From the NCBI GenBank assembly GCA_029077775.1, contig JAQNCU010000024.1, positions 1-15,902 on the forward strand: a DNA stretch of 15,902 nucleotides, given 5' to 3'. This DNA comes from Acidocella sp. Its GTDB lineage: Bacteria > Pseudomonadota > Alphaproteobacteria > Acetobacterales > Acetobacteraceae. Positions within the stretch are counted from its first letter, which is position 1. Every line of letters begins with the position of its first letter. The translations under genes were made by a program, and so were the position numbers. The notes under the pieces are model-generated. The model saw only the letters and a list, made by a program, of their open reading frames with translations, had not been told where the DNA came from and searched no databases. This document shows, piece after piece, positions 14,640 through 15,902 of the stretch.

Positions 14640-15470
14640 ATGAGCATGTCTCAACCATCTGACCATGATCCCGCCACTGTTCTCATCGACACCAACATTC
14701 CAGCAATTCGTATGATCCGATTAAACCGGCCCGCTGTCATGAATGCACTGACGCGGGATATGGTGGCGAGCATCAACCGCGAGCTTGACAATGCCGCGGC
14801 CGATGCGTCTTGCCGTGTTGTCATCATAACCGGCGTCGGGCGCGGTTTTTGTTCCGGTCAGGACATGGCAGCCGCAAATCTTCGCAATAAAACCGGCTCC
14901 ACAGGGGTTGTTGAAAAGATGTACTGGCAGGAGCAGTTTTCGGGTATGGCTGCGCGGATCCGCGCTCTGCCTCAACCCGTTATCGCCGCGGTAAATGGCG
15001 CCGCTGTAGGTGCCGGCATGGGGATCGCACTGGCGGCCGACATCCGAATTATTTCAACCACGGCAAAGTTTCTCGTAGGCTCGGTAAAAATCGGACTTTC
15101 CGCTGGTGAAACGGGGATCAGCTATCATTTGCCGCGTTGGGTCGGTGCGGGGCGGGCTTTCGAGATCCTTTTGACGGGGCGCGCCATTGAGGCTGCGGAG
15201 GCTTTGCAACTCGGATTGGCCACAAAGATGGTTGAAAATGATCAGCTTGAAGCAGCGTCAATCGCACAGGCGCATGCAATTATGGCGAATAGTCCCTTTT
15301 CTGTACGTCAGACCAAAAATCTGATGTGGGCGAGCCTCGATGCGAAGGGGCTGGACGATGTCATAGCGTTAGAAAACCGAACGCAAATTTTGGCAACCAT
15401 GACTGAGGATTATAAAGAGGCTACAGCCGCCTTTATCGCCAAGCGTCCGCCGGAGTTCAAAGGCGTATAG
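14640..15470 (+). CDS. Enoyl-CoA hydratase/isomerase (crotonase) family protein
   Basis: A 276-residue crotonase-fold protein acting on CoA thioesters. The oxyanion-hole segments are GFCSGQDM (69-76) and AVNGAAVGAG (117-126). At the two positions of the hydratase glutamates it has Gly128 and Ser148, while Glu157 in SAGETG stands where dienoyl-CoA isomerases have their second acid. The following SYHLPRWVG segment is typical of PaaG/EchA-like members. It could therefore be an isomerase, a hydrolase or a hydratase with relocated acid. GAGGA lies 4 nt before ATG 14640 and 10 nt before ATG 14646, so either is possible. It follows the SDR by 108 bp and may have its own promoter. It mirrors the crotonase plus SDR pair at the left end of the window. 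Confidence 0.92.
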   Translation: MSMSQPSDHDPATVLIDTNIPAIRMIRLNRPAVMNALTRDMVASINRELDNAAADASCRVVIITGVGRGFCSGQDMAAANLRNKTGSTGVVEKMYWQEQFSGMAARIRALPQPVIAAVNGAAVGAGMGIALAADIRIISTTAKFLVGSVKIGLSAGETGISYHLPRWVGAGRAFEILLTGRAIEAAEALQLGLATKMVENDQLEAASIAQAHAIMANSPFSVRQTKNLMWASLDAKGLDDVIALENRTQILATMTEDYKEATAAFIAKRPPEFKGV

Positions 15471-15902
15471 AATCGCCCGGGTTTTTCTGGCGGCAGCTTG
15501 TCTCTTTTCGTGCTTGGACCTACTATGCTCGTTGAAGACCATCTGATTGGAATTCGGCGTGGCAAACAATGTCGACGACGACAAGCCGGCGCAGCCTGAC
15601 GACAGACTCGAACCCTCGACACCGAGGATTAGTGAAGAATCTCTCTTTAAACGACGGCATGTGTTAACCACAGGTCAAATTAATGACCGCATCGCAAAAA
15701 CACCCACAAAGCGACGGCCTGAGGCATGATCATTTTATCGGCGGCGACATAGAGACGCGTCCCGGCAGGGTGTTGCGTTGGTGTGAGCGTTTCCAATCAG
15801 GGTGATTTGGTTCGTATCCCTGCGGTGTGAACCGCCTTGTCTGTTGGGTGTTATCACCTGAAGCTACGCTTTTAAGCTGAGCTTACGAGCGGAGTTAACT
15901 AC
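15471..15902. other. Right-end region without a convincing gene; cluster of small hairpins
   Basis: These 432 bp show no recognised protein or RNA family. A GTG-started frame at 15559-15729 encodes 56 charged residues without a Shine-Dalgarno or known motif. From 15793 on, four dyads follow one another: CCAATCA/TGATTTGG with a bulge (15793-15810), GCGGT-GTGA-ACCGC with a GNRA loop (15822-15835), GGTG-TTAT-CACC (15847-15858), and the 13-bp palindrome TAAGCTGAGCTTA (15873-15885). They could be the leader or promoter of a gene starting beyond the edge, a structured RNA, or the edge of a mobile element. I cannot choose. Confidence 0.4.

Noticed and set aside
15462..15486. GGCG/CGCC pair followed by CGGGTTTTT after the second crotonase
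   Set aside because: Only a 4-bp stem with an 8-nt loop overlapping the stop codon, and the T-run is not adjacent; too weak to call a terminator.
15559..15729. GTG-started 56-residue frame
   Set aside because: No Shine-Dalgarno, no known motif, charged low-information sequence; kept only as a remark on the right-end region.

Overview
The window is a catabolism-and-transport island from a diderm bacterium. It carries an outer-membrane beta-barrel gene ending in Phe, signal peptides and Shine-Dalgarno-led genes. Together with the family content this points to a proteobacterium. The base composition looks close to 50-55% GC, and an alphaproteobacterium is plausible, but the sequence alone does not settle it. 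No rRNA, tRNA, CRISPR array or transposase gene was found.

Left part (1-1622, minus strand): a tight operon of a crotonase-fold enzyme, a short-chain dehydrogenase (SDR), and the first seven codons of a further gene that runs off the left edge, perhaps a nitronate monooxygenase. A 190-bp divergent promoter region separates it from a plus-strand NmrA-type NAD(P)-binding protein. That gene converges on a minus-strand pair: a microsomal-type epoxide hydrolase followed 50 bp later by a cytochrome P450.

Centre (5198-13639): a 338-bp divergent region contains several perfect inverted repeats, including a UUCG-capped terminator-like hairpin in the leader of the epoxide hydrolase. It is followed on the plus strand by a seven-helix membrane protein resembling the AveC spirocyclase family. 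Next comes a four-gene cassette: DUF1302 outer-membrane protein, Tat-exported DUF1329 protein, secreted Ycf48/BNR-repeat protein, and a 12-helix RND/MMPL transporter. I infer that these four form an envelope-spanning route for a hydrophobic substrate.

Right part (13640-15902): a second SDR plus crotonase pair, now on the plus strand, then 432 bp without a convincing gene but with four consecutive short hairpins or palindromes near the edge.

Taken together, the genes suggest uptake of a hydrophobic, probably terpenoid or steroid-like molecule. It would then be oxygenated (P450), epoxide-opened (epoxide hydrolase), have alcohols oxidised (SDRs) and be degraded as CoA thioesters (crotonases). 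The substrate is inference. No CoA ligase, acyl-CoA dehydrogenase, thiolase, ferredoxin or transcription regulator gene lies inside the window.
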